64,000 bases of DNA, from NCBI RefSeq assembly GCF_023674425.1, contig NZ_CP098401.1, positions 2,835,501 to 2,899,500 on the forward strand. Direction: 5' to 3'. The first letter of the stretch is position 1, and each line of letters starts with the position of its first letter. The position numbers were made by a program, and so were the translations under genes. The notes below the pieces were generated by a model. The model did not search any database. It saw only the letters and a program-made list of their open reading frames with translations, and had not been told where the DNA came from. The stretch comes from Sphingomonas donggukensis. GTDB lineage: Bacteria > Pseudomonadota > Alphaproteobacteria > Sphingomonadales > Sphingomonadaceae. Shown piece by piece: positions 26,482 through 35,468 of the stretch.

Positions 26482-27843
26482 GTGTGGGCGGCAGCGCGTG
26501 AGCTGACGCTGTTCGCAGCCGTCGGCATGGCGATCGGCGGGGTCGATGATCTGCTGGTCGACGCCGTGTACCTCGTGCACCGCCTGCGCCGCCGCTGGAC
26601 GGGCGAGCGCCGCCTGACCACCGACGAGCTGCCTGCACCGCGCCGCCGGTTCGCGATCTTCATTCCCGCGTGGGACGAGGCGGCGGTGATCGGCGCGATG
26701 CTGCGCACCCTGGCGACACAATTGCCGCACCCCTCGCTCGCGATCTTTGTCGGTGTCTATCCCAATGACGGCGCGACGATCGAGGCGGTGGCGGAGGTCG
26801 CGCTCGACGATCCGCGCATCCGGCTGGTCGTCGGCCATCGCTCGGGCCCGACGACCAAGGCCGATTGCCTCAACAGCCTGTGGCGCGCGATGATCGCCGA
26901 GGAGCGGGTCGAGGTCGCACCTTTCGAGGCGATCATCCTGCACGATGCCGAGGACGTGGTCGATGCGGGCGAGCTCGCCGTTTTCGACCATGCGCTGGCG
27001 ACGGCGCACGCGGTGCAGCTGCCGGTGCTGCCGCTGCCGCGACCGGGCGCGCATCTGGTGGGGGGCACCTATCTCGACGAATTCGCGGAGGCGCATGCCA
27101 AGCTGCTGGCGGTGCGCGAATGCGTCGGCGCGGGGCTGCCGCTGGCCGGCGTCGGCTGCGCGATCGCGCGCCCGATGCTCGACCGGATTGCGGCGTCGCG
27201 CGGCGGCATGCCGTTCGATGCGTCCAGCCTGACCGAGGATTACGAGCTGGGGCTGACGATCGCCGCGCTCGGCGGGCGGACGCGGCTGGCGCTGGTCGAT
27301 CGCGCCGATGGCGGCGGGCCAGTGGGCGTCCGCGCCTATTTCCCCGCGACGCTCGACACCGCCGTGCGGCAAAAGGCGCGCTGGCTGATCGGGATCGCGC
27401 TCGCCGGCTGGGACCGGACCGGCTGGGGGCCGGCGCGTCATATCGGCGAATATTGGATGCGGATGCGCGACCGCCGCGCGCCGATCGCGGTGCTGGTGCT
27501 GGTCGCCGCCTATGCCGCGCTGTTGCTGTGGGCGATCGGCCATGCCGCGACCCTGCTGGGCGGCGCGCCGGCGCCGGCGGTCGGTCCGGCGCTGGCCGCT
27601 CTGCTCGCGGTCAACGGCCTGTTCCTCCTCTGGCGGCTGGCGATGCGCGGCCTGTTCGTATCGCGCCGCTACGGCGTGGCGGAGGGCTTCCGCGCGCTGC
27701 CGCGGATGCTGGTCGGCAACATCGTCGCGATGATGGCGGCGCGGCGGGCGCTGGTGCGCTATCTCGCCATGCTGCGCGGCGCGGCGCCGGCGTGGGACAA
27801 GACCGCGCACGAATTTCCCGATCTCGCGGAGGAGGCGGCGTGA
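26482..27843 (+). CDS. NfrB-like membrane glycosyltransferase (family 2)
   Basis: About 453 residues. An N-terminal membrane helix leads to AIGGVDDLLVDAVYLVHRLR, as in the phage N4 adsorption protein NfrB. The GT-A catalytic domain follows, with FIPAWDEAAVIGAML, LHDAEDVVDAGEL (Asp-x-Asp-like), SLTEDYELGLTI and RQKARWLIGIALAGWDR (the Gln-x-x-Arg-Trp-like site), then three or four C-terminal membrane helices. Such proteins polymerise exopolysaccharide at the inner membrane. The GTG at 26482 has a GGGGG-rich stretch before it; the start is uncertain. It overlaps the next gene by four bases. Confidence 0.8.
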   Translation: MWAAARELTLFAAVGMAIGGVDDLLVDAVYLVHRLRRRWTGERRLTTDELPAPRRRFAIFIPAWDEAAVIGAMLRTLATQLPHPSLAIFVGVYPNDGATIEAVAEVALDDPRIRLVVGHRSGPTTKADCLNSLWRAMIAEERVEVAPFEAIILHDAEDVVDAGELAVFDHALATAHAVQLPVLPLPRPGAHLVGGTYLDEFAEAHAKLLAVRECVGAGLPLAGVGCAIARPMLDRIAASRGGMPFDASSLTEDYELGLTIAALGGRTRLALVDRADGGGPVGVRAYFPATLDTAVRQKARWLIGIALAGWDRTGWGPARHIGEYWMRMRDRRAPIAVLVLVAAYAALLLWAIGHAATLLGGAPAPAVGPALAALLAVNGLFLLWRLAMRGLFVSRRYGVAEGFRALPRMLVGNIVAMMAARRALVRYLAMLRGAAPAWDKTAHEFPDLAEEAA

Positions 27844-28865
27844 CCGGCGGTCGCCCGCTGCGCTTCCTGGGCGGGGTTGCCGGCGGCTGGATCGGGCTGC
27901 GCGTCCTGCTGATCTGGCACGAGACGGGATCGCTCCCCCAGGCGCTGCGCGAGGCGATACCGATCGCGACCGCCGCGCCATCGTCGGGGTCGCCGGCGGC
28001 GCTGGTCGCGGTACCCCTGCCCGCTACACCCGGAGCGCGTGCGCTGCCGTCGGCGCCCGAAGTCCGCCCGGCAGGCGTTCCGACCGATGCCGTCCGCGTC
28101 GAACTCGCGCTGCTGTCGCTCGTCAGCTACGGCCCCGTCCGCTACGGCGCCACGTCGCAGGAGGCCTCGACGCCGCCCGCCCCCGACCGCGGCATACCGC
28201 CGGTCCCGTTCGCACCGCCGCCGCCAGCGCGCGCCGCAGGATCGCGGCTGTCGGGCAGCGCGTGGGTGATCGCTCGGGGCGGCTCGGGCCTCGGCGCGGG
28301 CAGCGGCGGATCGCAACTGGGCGGGTCGCAGGCGGGCATCCGCGCCGATTATGCGCTCGGGCACGGCCTCGCGCTCACCGGCCGGCTCGCCACCCCCTTC
28401 TCGGGCATCGGTCGCGAAGCCGCGGTCGGCGTCGCGTGGCGCCCTGCCGGCCTGCCGGTTCGCGTCGTGGTGGAACAGCGCATCGCGCTCGATGCCGGGC
28501 GCGGCGGCCCGGCGGTCGGCATCAGCGGCGGCGTCAGCGAGGTAAAACTGCCCTCGGGCTTCCGGCTCGAAGGGTACGGACAGGCCGGCGTCGTCTTCCG
28601 CACCCGCAGCGACCCCTATGCCGACGGCGCCGTGCGCGGTACCCACCCGCTCGTCACGATCGCGGGCGTGGATATCGACGCCGGCGGCGGTGCGTGGGGC
28701 GGGGCGCAACGCGGGGCCGCGCGGCTGGACGTGGGGCCAACGCTCGGCGCCCGGCTGCCGGTCGCGGGACGCACGCTGCGGCTGGCGCTCGATTGGCGGG
28801 AACGGGTCGCGGGCGACGCGCGCCCCGGTTCCGGCCCCGCGCTCTCGATCGGTACCGATTTCTGA
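27840..28865 (+). CDS. Membrane-anchored or exported protein, resembles NfrA C-terminal region
   Basis: 341 residues beginning GTG inside the stop of the glycosyltransferase gene. There is a hydrophobic start (RFLGGVAGGWIGLRVLLI), a long Pro/Ala-rich linker to about residue 130 and a C-terminal ~200-residue domain of alternating strands (ADYALGHGLALTGRLATPFS ... GTDF) ending in Phe, as in an outer-membrane barrel. By position and shape it matches the C-terminal barrel region of NfrA-type proteins, though I see no TPR repeats. The assignment is inference. Confidence 0.55.
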   Translation: MTGGRPLRFLGGVAGGWIGLRVLLIWHETGSLPQALREAIPIATAAPSSGSPAALVAVPLPATPGARALPSAPEVRPAGVPTDAVRVELALLSLVSYGPVRYGATSQEASTPPAPDRGIPPVPFAPPPPARAAGSRLSGSAWVIARGGSGLGAGSGGSQLGGSQAGIRADYALGHGLALTGRLATPFSGIGREAAVGVAWRPAGLPVRVVVEQRIALDAGRGGPAVGISGGVSEVKLPSGFRLEGYGQAGVVFRTRSDPYADGAVRGTHPLVTIAGVDIDAGGGAWGGAQRGAARLDVGPTLGARLPVAGRTLRLALDWRERVAGDARPGSGPALSIGTDF

Positions 28866-28903
28866 CCTTCGCCTGACCCGCCAAAGCCGCTACGGTCGCC
28901 GGC

Positions 28904-29818
28904 GTGGACCTGTACCTGCCGATCGCCAACCTGTCGGTGAACGCCCTCGTCATCATCCTGCTCGGCGGCGGGGTGGGGCTGTTGTCGGGCATGTTCGGCG
29001 TGGGCGGCGGGTTCCTGACGACGCCGCTGCTGATCTTCTACGGCATCCCCCCCACGGTCGCCGCCGCGTCCGCCGCCAGCCAGGTGACCGGCGCCAGCGT
29101 GTCGGGCGTGTTCGCGCATTTCCGCCGCGACGGCGTCGATGTGCAGATGGGCGTCGTGCTCGTCGCCGGCGGCGTGCTCGGCTCGATCGCGGGCGCCGGC
29201 GTCTTCCGCCTGCTCCAGGCGAGCGGGCAGATCGATACCGTCATCGCCGTGCTGTACGTCGTGCTGCTCGGATCGATCGGCGGGCTGATGCTGAAGGAGG
29301 CACTGGCCACCATCGGTGCGCTCCGCGCCGGTCGTGCGCCAAAGGCCAGCAAGCGCCGCCACCACCCGCTCGTCGCCGCGCTCCCCTTGCGCTACCGCTT
29401 CTATCGCTCTGGGCTCTACATCTCGCCGCTTGCGCCGCTGATCCTCGGGTTCCTGACCGGCATGCTGACCGTGCTGCTGGGTGTCGGCGGCGGGTTCGTC
29501 CTGGTGCCGGCGATGATCTATCTGCTCGGCATGACGACGACGGTCGTTGTCGGCACCTCGCTGTTCCAGATCCTGTTCGTCACCGCCGCCGCGACGATGA
29601 CCCACGCGCTGACCACCAAGGCGGTCGATATCGTGCTGGCCGCACTCCTGCTGCTCGGCTCGGTCGCGGGCGCGCAGGTCGGCGCGCGGCTCGCCAGCCG
29701 GATGAAGCCCGAATATCTGCGCCTCGCGCTCGCGGTGATGGTGCTGCTGGTGGCCGTGCGGATGCTGCTCGGCCTGGCGTGGCGTCCCGACGAAATCTAC
29801 ACGATCGAACTGTCGTGA
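28904..29818 (+). CDS. TauE/SafE-family sulfite exporter/permease
   Basis: 304 residues, GTG start. Seven to eight transmembrane helices with the two family repeats, GGGVGLLSGMFGVGGGFLTTPLL and LTGMLTVLLGVGGGFVLVPAMIY (each shown in part), joined by a basic cytoplasmic loop (APKASKRRHHP). Family members export sulfite, sulfoacetate or related anions. It overlaps the following TIGR02186 gene by four bases (GTGA), a pairing seen in alphaproteobacteria. Confidence 0.9.
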   Translation: MDLYLPIANLSVNALVIILLGGGVGLLSGMFGVGGGFLTTPLLIFYGIPPTVAAASAASQVTGASVSGVFAHFRRDGVDVQMGVVLVAGGVLGSIAGAGVFRLLQASGQIDTVIAVLYVVLLGSIGGLMLKEALATIGALRAGRAPKASKRRHHPLVAALPLRYRFYRSGLYISPLAPLILGFLTGMLTVLLGVGGGFVLVPAMIYLLGMTTTVVVGTSLFQILFVTAAATMTHALTTKAVDIVLAALLLLGSVAGAQVGARLASRMKPEYLRLALAVMVLLVAVRMLLGLAWRPDEIYTIELS

Positions 29819-30573
29819 AGGCGCTCCTCGCCCTCCTCCTCGCGCCGCTGCTGCTCGGCGCGGCCAAGCCCGTGCTGGTCCCCGACGTGTCGCAGCGCGA
29901 TATCGAGATCGCCTATTCCTTCACCGGCGCCGACCTGCTGCTGTTCGGCGCGATCCTCTATCCGCGCGGCGTCGTCCCCGATCCCGACCAGCCGACCGAT
30001 ATCGTCGTGGTGGTGAAGGGGCCGGCCCAGTCGATCCTGGTGCGAGAGAAGGAGAAGGTCGCCGGCATCTGGGTCAACGCCGACCGCACCCGCTATCGCT
30101 CGGCGCCCAGCTTCTACGCCATCGCCTCGTCGCGCCCGATCGCCGCGCTGGTCGACGAGCGGACCCGGGCGATCTACGAACTCGGCCTGTCCAGCCTCCA
30201 GTTGTCCCCCGCATCGGGCGCAGTCGCGGCGGAGCAATCTCGCTTCGATGCGGGTCTCGTCGACCTCAAGAAGCGCAGCGGCCTGTATTTCGAGGATCCG
30301 AAGGCGGTCGAGATCACCGACGGCGTGCTGTACCGCGCGCATGTCGCCATTCCCGCGCGCGTGCCGGTCGGGCGCTTCACCGCGGAGACGTTCCTGATCC
30401 AGGACGGGCGCGTGCTGGCGGCGGCGACGCGCGAGATCGAGATTCGCAAGTCGGGCTTCGAACGCTTCGTCGCGGCGTCGGCCGATCACGCGCCGTTCCT
30501 CTACGGCCTCGCCGCAGTCGCCTTGTCGGTGGCGTTCGGATGGGGGGCAGGTGTCGTCTCGCGGCGCTTTTGA
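29815..30573 (+). CDS. TIGR02186-family membrane-anchored protein
   Basis: 252 residues: an N-terminal signal peptide (VKALLALLLAPLLLGAAKP), a periplasmic domain (ISQ/DIEIAYSFTGADLLLFGAI, DIVVVVKGPAQSILVREKEK, VAGIWVNADR) and a C-terminal membrane helix (FLYGLAAVALSVAFGWGAGV) with a short basic tail. The family is known only as the partner of TauE-like permeases in alphaproteobacteria; a role with the transporter is inferred from the overlap. Confidence 0.82.
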   Translation: MKALLALLLAPLLLGAAKPVLVPDVSQRDIEIAYSFTGADLLLFGAILYPRGVVPDPDQPTDIVVVVKGPAQSILVREKEKVAGIWVNADRTRYRSAPSFYAIASSRPIAALVDERTRAIYELGLSSLQLSPASGAVAAEQSRFDAGLVDLKKRSGLYFEDPKAVEITDGVLYRAHVAIPARVPVGRFTAETFLIQDGRVLAAATREIEIRKSGFERFVAASADHAPFLYGLAAVALSVAFGWGAGVVSRRF

Positions 30574-30649
30574 ATTGGCGCGGCCATCGTAACAAACGTA
30601 AAATTAAGGGTTTCCCGTGCATCGTCTTCCCTGAATTGGGGGAGCCGGC

Positions 30650-32332
30650 ATGGCGGAATTGATGCACAGGCACGGCTTCGAGGCCGCCGAGCCGAGCGGA
30701 GCGGGGGCGGGTGCGGCAGCGCAGCCGGCGCTGTCGGTCGCCGAAATCGGCGCGGTCTTCGACATTTCGGGCTCGTCGAGCCAGGTGCTGCTCGACCTCG
30801 ATGCGATGGATGCGTTGGCGAGTGACGCCGACAGCGCGATCGCCAATTCGGGCCAGGTCGGCAGCCAGATCAAGATGCGCGTCGGCGCGACCTGGCTGGT
30901 CGCGAACGTGCGCGCGCTGCGCATGCATGAAAGCCGCGCGGGCGCCGTCGTCGCGCAGGTCGATTTCCTGGGCGAGGGCGACGAGGAGCGGCTGACCGGC
31001 AAGCTCTACCGCTTCCGTCGCGGCGTCACCCGCTATCCGGCTCCCGGCACGCCGGTCTATCCGATCTCGACCAGCGACCTGAAGCAGATGTACGCCGCCG
31101 ACGATCGCCCCAACGTCGAGATCGGCAACGTCTATCCGACCAAGGACATTCGCGGAGCGCTCTACGTCGATGCGATGCTCGGCAAGCATTTCGCGCTACT
31201 GGGATCGACCGGCACCGGCAAGTCGACTGCCGCCGCGCTCATTCTCCACCGCATCTGCGAGCTCGCGCCGCAGGGCCACATCGTCATGATCGATCCCCAC
31301 GGCGAATATGGCGCGGCGTTCAAGACGACCGGCGAGGTGTACGACACCTCGAACCTGCAGATGCCGTACTGGCTGATGAATTTCGAGGAGCATTGCGAGG
31401 TGTTCGTCACGACCTCGGGCTCCGAACGCCAGACCGACGGCGACATCCTCGCCAAATGCCTGCTCGCCGCCAAAGCCAAGAACCGCCTGGCCGCAGAGAT
31501 CGGCAAGCTGACCGTCGATTCGCCGATCCCCTATCTGCTGAGCGACCTGGTCAATCTGATCCAGCTCGAAATGGGCAAGCTCGACCGCGCCGGCGACACC
31601 GCGCCCTATTCGCGGTTGAAGACCAAGATCGAGGAAGTGAAGGGCGATCCGCGCTACTCGTTCATGTTCTCGGGCATGCTCGTCGCCGACACCATGGCGA
31701 GCTTCATCGGCCGCATCTTCCGCCTGCCCGCCGACGGCAAGCCGATTTCGATCATCGACGTTTCGGGCGTGCCGAGCGAGATCACCAGCGTCGTCGTCGC
31801 GGTCTTGAGCCGCATGGTGTTCGACTTCGCGATCTGGGCGCGCAACGAGCCGCAGCGCCCGATCCTGCTCGTGTGCGAAGAAGCCCACCGCTACGTTCCC
31901 AACGAACGCAATGCCGATGGGTCGTCGGTCGGACGCATCCTCAGCCGCATCGCCAAGGAAGGCCGCAAATACGGCATTTCGCTGGGCCTCATCACCCAGC
32001 GTCCGTCGGATCTGGCGGAGGGCGTGCTGTCGCAGTGCGGCACGATTATCTCGATGCGCCTCAACAACGACCGCGACCAGGCCTACGTCCGCGCAGCGAT
32101 GCCCGAAGGCGCGCGCGGCTTCCTCGATTCGATCCCCGCGCTCCGGAACCGCGAATGCATCGTTTGCGGAGAAGGCGTCTCGACCCCGATCCGCGTGCTG
32201 TTCGACGCCCTCGACGAAGCCAAGCGCCCGGCCTCGGGTGATCCGATCTTCTCCGAACTGTGGCGCGAAACCGGCGGCGAGGACATGATCCTGGCGCGGA
32301 CCATCAAGCGCTGGAGAGCGCAGGGGCGGTAA
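30650..32332 (+). CDS. HerA/VirB4-like ATP-binding protein (DUF87)
   Basis: 560 residues. An N-terminal beta-barrel HAS-like domain (LSVAEIGAVFDI ...) precedes a RecA-fold ATPase with Walker A GSTGTGKST (residues 185-193), a Walker B-like ILLVCEEAHRYVP and a late sensor/arginine region (GLITQRPSDLAEGVLSQC). HerA is a hexameric DNA translocase that normally works with NurA nuclease; no nurA is nearby. A repeat element lies immediately after the stop. Confidence 0.88.
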   Translation: MAELMHRHGFEAAEPSGAGAGAAAQPALSVAEIGAVFDISGSSSQVLLDLDAMDALASDADSAIANSGQVGSQIKMRVGATWLVANVRALRMHESRAGAVVAQVDFLGEGDEERLTGKLYRFRRGVTRYPAPGTPVYPISTSDLKQMYAADDRPNVEIGNVYPTKDIRGALYVDAMLGKHFALLGSTGTGKSTAAALILHRICELAPQGHIVMIDPHGEYGAAFKTTGEVYDTSNLQMPYWLMNFEEHCEVFVTTSGSERQTDGDILAKCLLAAKAKNRLAAEIGKLTVDSPIPYLLSDLVNLIQLEMGKLDRAGDTAPYSRLKTKIEEVKGDPRYSFMFSGMLVADTMASFIGRIFRLPADGKPISIIDVSGVPSEITSVVVAVLSRMVFDFAIWARNEPQRPILLVCEEAHRYVPNERNADGSSVGRILSRIAKEGRKYGISLGLITQRPSDLAEGVLSQCGTIISMRLNNDRDQAYVRAAMPEGARGFLDSIPALRNRECIVCGEGVSTPIRVLFDALDEAKRPASGDPIFSELWRETGGEDMILARTIKRWRAQGR

Positions 32333-32425
32333 GGCGCGGGCGGCGAGCGATTTGCGCCAGCAAATCGCCGACTCGTCACGTCGGGCAGCGGGGCGGCGCA
32401 GCTGTCCCGTCTGACGGCGTGGCGG
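32333..32425 (+). repeat. Stop-codon-proximal hairpin repeat, copy C
   Basis: Starts one base after the HerA-like stop. Perfect 8-bp stem GCGATTTG/CAAATCGC (32347-32354, 32361-32368), the same loop CGCCAG as copy B, with a G-C to A-T compensatory exchange. Then the shared body and GACGGCGTGGCGG. Confidence 0.9.
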
Positions 32426-32556
32426 TTCCTCCATTCAGCTGAAACCGCGGGTAAACACCGAACGGGACACATTTTCCCCCCCGAGCGCTCACACGCACTG
32501 GCCGTGGCCCCGCCACTCGCCTACGCGCCCTTTCGGGGATGACGGGGAGAAGAGCG

Positions 32557-33621
32557 GTGATCGACAGGCGGACGATATTGGCAGGCAGCGTCCTGCTCGG
32601 TGCAACCTCTCGCGCGTGGGGACGCCCCGCATCTGCCGGCACTTCCCGCAGCCGCGCGATCGACGGAATCGCGCTGCCGGCAAACTTCAACGGCCTTATC
32701 GCCCATGCCCGCGCGGGCAGGGTGGAGCATGTCCGCTGCGTCGGTATGGCCGATATCGAAAGCGCCGTGCCGATTACCCCGACCACCCAGTTCCGTTGGG
32801 GATCGGCGTCGAAATGGCTGACCAGCGTCGCGGTCCTGCGCCTCGCGGAGCGCGGGGTTCTCTCGATCGACGCCCCGATCAAGACCTACCTGCCTGATTT
32901 TCGACACGACACCGGCGACCGCGTGCTGCTGCGGCACCTGCTGTCGAATACCTCGGGCGTCCCGGACCTGCTCTCCCGCGAGCTTGCGTCGGAACCCGGC
33001 CTGCGCACGTCGAGCGCCACGGCGGCAGCGATGGTTGCACGGTTCGGGGCCGGCGATCCGACATTCGCACCGGGCCAAGGCTGGGACTATGCCGCGCTCA
33101 ACTGGGTGATCGTGGCGGCGATCGTCGAGCGCCTGACCGGCACACCGCTCGCGGCCAACGTGGAGCGGCTGGTGCTCCGCGCGCTCGGCATGACGGGCGC
33201 CGGCTTCGCGCAGGATGGCCAGCCGCCGATGCCGCGTCTGGCCGTGGCGTATGGCAGCGCGGTGCCGCCGGTGCGCAAGATGTCGCCGGCCCCGGCCTTC
33301 GTCGCCGCGACCGGAAATGTGGCGGGCGGCGTGCGCGATGCGGTCCGCGCCGCGCACGGCATTTTCCACACTGGCCTGCTGCGTGCCCCCTCGCGCACGG
33401 CGCTGACGCAGGTGGCGTGGCCGGCGCAGGAGTATGCGCTGGGCGGGCGAGTGCATCTGATCGACGGTGCACCCTGGGCGTGGGAGACGGGCAAGGTCGG
33501 TGGGTATCGCACCCACATCGCCCATCGCCTGGCGCGAAGCGAAACCATCGTCGTGTTCAACACGACCGACATGGACCAGTCGGCGATCGGGGCGTGGGTG
33601 GAGACGATCGCGCGGGCTTGA
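32557..33621 (+). CDS. Serine hydrolase (beta-lactamase/DD-peptidase class C fold)
   Basis: About 354 residues. A twin-arginine-like signal (DRRTILAGSVLLGATSRAWG) suggests Tat export. Catalytic SxxK is RWGSASKWLTS. The second motif, normally Tyr-x-Asn, reads YAALN with Ala in place of Asn, and the third is HRLARS-like rather than a clear KTG. It may be a divergent esterase or peptidase, or have lost activity. The start is uncertain: GTG at 32557 has GGGGAG upstream, ATG at 32539 is an alternative. Confidence 0.82.
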   Translation: MIDRRTILAGSVLLGATSRAWGRPASAGTSRSRAIDGIALPANFNGLIAHARAGRVEHVRCVGMADIESAVPITPTTQFRWGSASKWLTSVAVLRLAERGVLSIDAPIKTYLPDFRHDTGDRVLLRHLLSNTSGVPDLLSRELASEPGLRTSSATAAAMVARFGAGDPTFAPGQGWDYAALNWVIVAAIVERLTGTPLAANVERLVLRALGMTGAGFAQDGQPPMPRLAVAYGSAVPPVRKMSPAPAFVAATGNVAGGVRDAVRAAHGIFHTGLLRAPSRTALTQVAWPAQEYALGGRVHLIDGAPWAWETGKVGGYRTHIAHRLARSETIVVFNTTDMDQSAIGAWVETIARA

Positions 33622-33631
33622 CGAAGCGTTT

Positions 33632-33757
33632 CCGCCACGCCGTCAGACGGGCTGCTGCGCGCCCGCTGCCCCGGTACCCATGAAAGTAATACTTTCATGG
33701 GAGCCCGTCCGACGTGGCGAGTCGGCACTTTGCTTGCGCAAAGTGCGCGCCGCCCGC
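33632..33757 (-). repeat. Stop-codon-proximal hairpin repeat, copy D, with an inserted hairpin
   Basis: On the minus strand it starts just after the M23 peptidase stop and runs to CCGCCACGCC. Stem GCACTTTG/CAAAGTGC (33725-33732, 33739-33746) with minus-strand loop CGCAAG. Inside the body is an extra perfect 11-bp hairpin, CCCATGAAAGT and its complement (33677-33687, 33691-33701), which copies A-C lack. Confidence 0.88.
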
Positions 33758-35308
33758 TTAATCCGCCGCGGGCACCGCCATCAGTTTCGCAAAACGGCTC
33801 TTGAACGCATCGAGCGCGCCGCCCGACAGGCGCTGGACGCTTTCGAACGTCACCTTGCCCGGATTGATCGGCGTGCCGGCCTTCCACAATTCATAATGGA
33901 CGTGCGGGCCGGTCGACAGGCCGGTCGAGCCGACATATCCGATCACCTGACCTTTGCTCACGCGCTGGCCGTTCGACACCGCGATCCGGCTCATGTGGCC
34001 GAAGCCGGTCGCCAGGCTGTTCGCGTGCGCCAGCTTCACGAAGCGACCGTATCCGCCCGCCCAGCCCGCCATCGTCACCGTGCCGTCCATCGGCGCGACG
34101 ATCGGCGCGCCCGAGGGGGCGGCGATGTCGAGACCCTTGTGCATCCGCGCATAGCCGAGCACCGGGTGCGTCCGCATGCCGAAGCCCGACGTCAGCCTCC
34201 CCGCGACCGGCATCATCGCCGCGCCCGCGGTGCGTTCGCCGATACCCTTGGCGTCGAACCAGCTGTCCTTGCCGCCCTGTTCGAAGCGCACGAGCTGTAG
34301 CTTGCTGCCGTCGCCGGACAGGCCGGCGTAGAGCAATTTGCCGAGTTGCACTTCGCCGGTCGCGGCGCGGGCGCGCTCGACGATCACGTCGAACTGCTGG
34401 TCGCTGCCGATCCGGCTGACCGGCGTGCGGCTGGCGACCGAGCGCAGGAACGCCTCGACCGCCTTGGCCGGCACACCCGCCGCACGCGCCGAGCGATAGA
34501 GGCTGGGGCCGACGCGACCCTGAATACGCAGCGGAGTGTGGTCGATCGCGATGGGAATCGCGTTCAGCGCCAGCACTCCGGCCTGCCGCGCGATATCCAT
34601 GCTGAGGTCGAAGCGTGCGCGGAACGACAATTTCTCGAGCGGGCGGGGCGCGTCCTTGGCGGGGCGGCGACCGAGCACCAGCTCGAGCTGCGTGCCGGGA
34701 TTGAGTTCGTCGAGCGCGATCTTCTGCGCGACCAGGTCGGCGACGGCGCCGGCATCGTGCGAACCCACCCCGGCGCGCGCCAGCACGTCGGCGATGCGGT
34801 TGCCGTCGGTCAGCGTCGCGGCCAGTTCCAGCGTCGGGCGCTCGGGCGTGTCGGTCAGCGGCACTACCGCGGCGGTCGGCGCAAGCCGATGGCCGCTGTT
34901 GGCGCCGAGCGCCAATGGCGCGATCGATTGCGCGCGCGCCTCGTCCCAATCGGCCCCGGCCAATGTCGGCGCGGCAACACCATAGGTCGGGCGATCGAAG
35001 CCGGGGGAGAGCATCCACGTCGCCGCGATCAGCGCGGCGCAGGTCGCGGCCCCGCGCCACCACGTCCGGCTGCCGATGTCGGCGCCGAGGTCGGGGACCA
35101 GGTCGATCCCGCCCAGCCGCTCCTGCAGGCGATCGGCAAGCGGGGTCGGTGCCGGCGCCGCGAATGCGCGCCCGAACGACAGCGCCACCGCGCCGCCTGC
35201 ACCTTCCAGCACTGAATCGTTGCGCACGAACACCCGAGCGCGTCCCCCCGAATAGCAGGCCCGCCCCGAAACCCCGGGCCCAGGCAGCATCCGTTGTGGA
35301 CCAGACAT
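33758..35308 (-). CDS. M23-family peptidoglycan endopeptidase
   Basis: 516 residues. One transmembrane helix near residue 90 (TCAALIAATWMLSPGF) anchors a periplasmic region with a central ~200-residue OapA/LysM-like part (LATLTDGNRIADVLARAGV, VLGRRP) and a C-terminal LytM domain. The zinc motifs are HKGLDIAAPSG and GPHVHYELWKAGTPINP, both with the His/Asp ligands. It cleaves peptide cross-links or regulates amidases. The opening ~60 residues before the helix are disordered. A repeat element follows the stop. Confidence 0.92.
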   Translation of the reverse strand: MSGPQRMLPGPGVSGRACYSGGRARVFVRNDSVLEGAGGAVALSFGRAFAAPAPTPLADRLQERLGGIDLVPDLGADIGSRTWWRGAATCAALIAATWMLSPGFDRPTYGVAAPTLAGADWDEARAQSIAPLALGANSGHRLAPTAAVVPLTDTPERPTLELAATLTDGNRIADVLARAGVGSHDAGAVADLVAQKIALDELNPGTQLELVLGRRPAKDAPRPLEKLSFRARFDLSMDIARQAGVLALNAIPIAIDHTPLRIQGRVGPSLYRSARAAGVPAKAVEAFLRSVASRTPVSRIGSDQQFDVIVERARAATGEVQLGKLLYAGLSGDGSKLQLVRFEQGGKDSWFDAKGIGERTAGAAMMPVAGRLTSGFGMRTHPVLGYARMHKGLDIAAPSGAPIVAPMDGTVTMAGWAGGYGRFVKLAHANSLATGFGHMSRIAVSNGQRVSKGQVIGYVGSTGLSTGPHVHYELWKAGTPINPGKVTFESVQRLSGGALDAFKSRFAKLMAVPAAD

Positions 35309-35468
35309 CCTAAAGTCAAATTAAGCAGCCATGCCGCGCGCCGACATTGCGACGAGTCGTGGCCGGGCGACGCCGGGCGGCGCAACCATCCGCAATTCGG
35401 CGATTTTTATCCGCCCAGAACATCGATGTGGGCTTGCATCCGGGGCTGCGCGCGTCGATCTTCCGACC

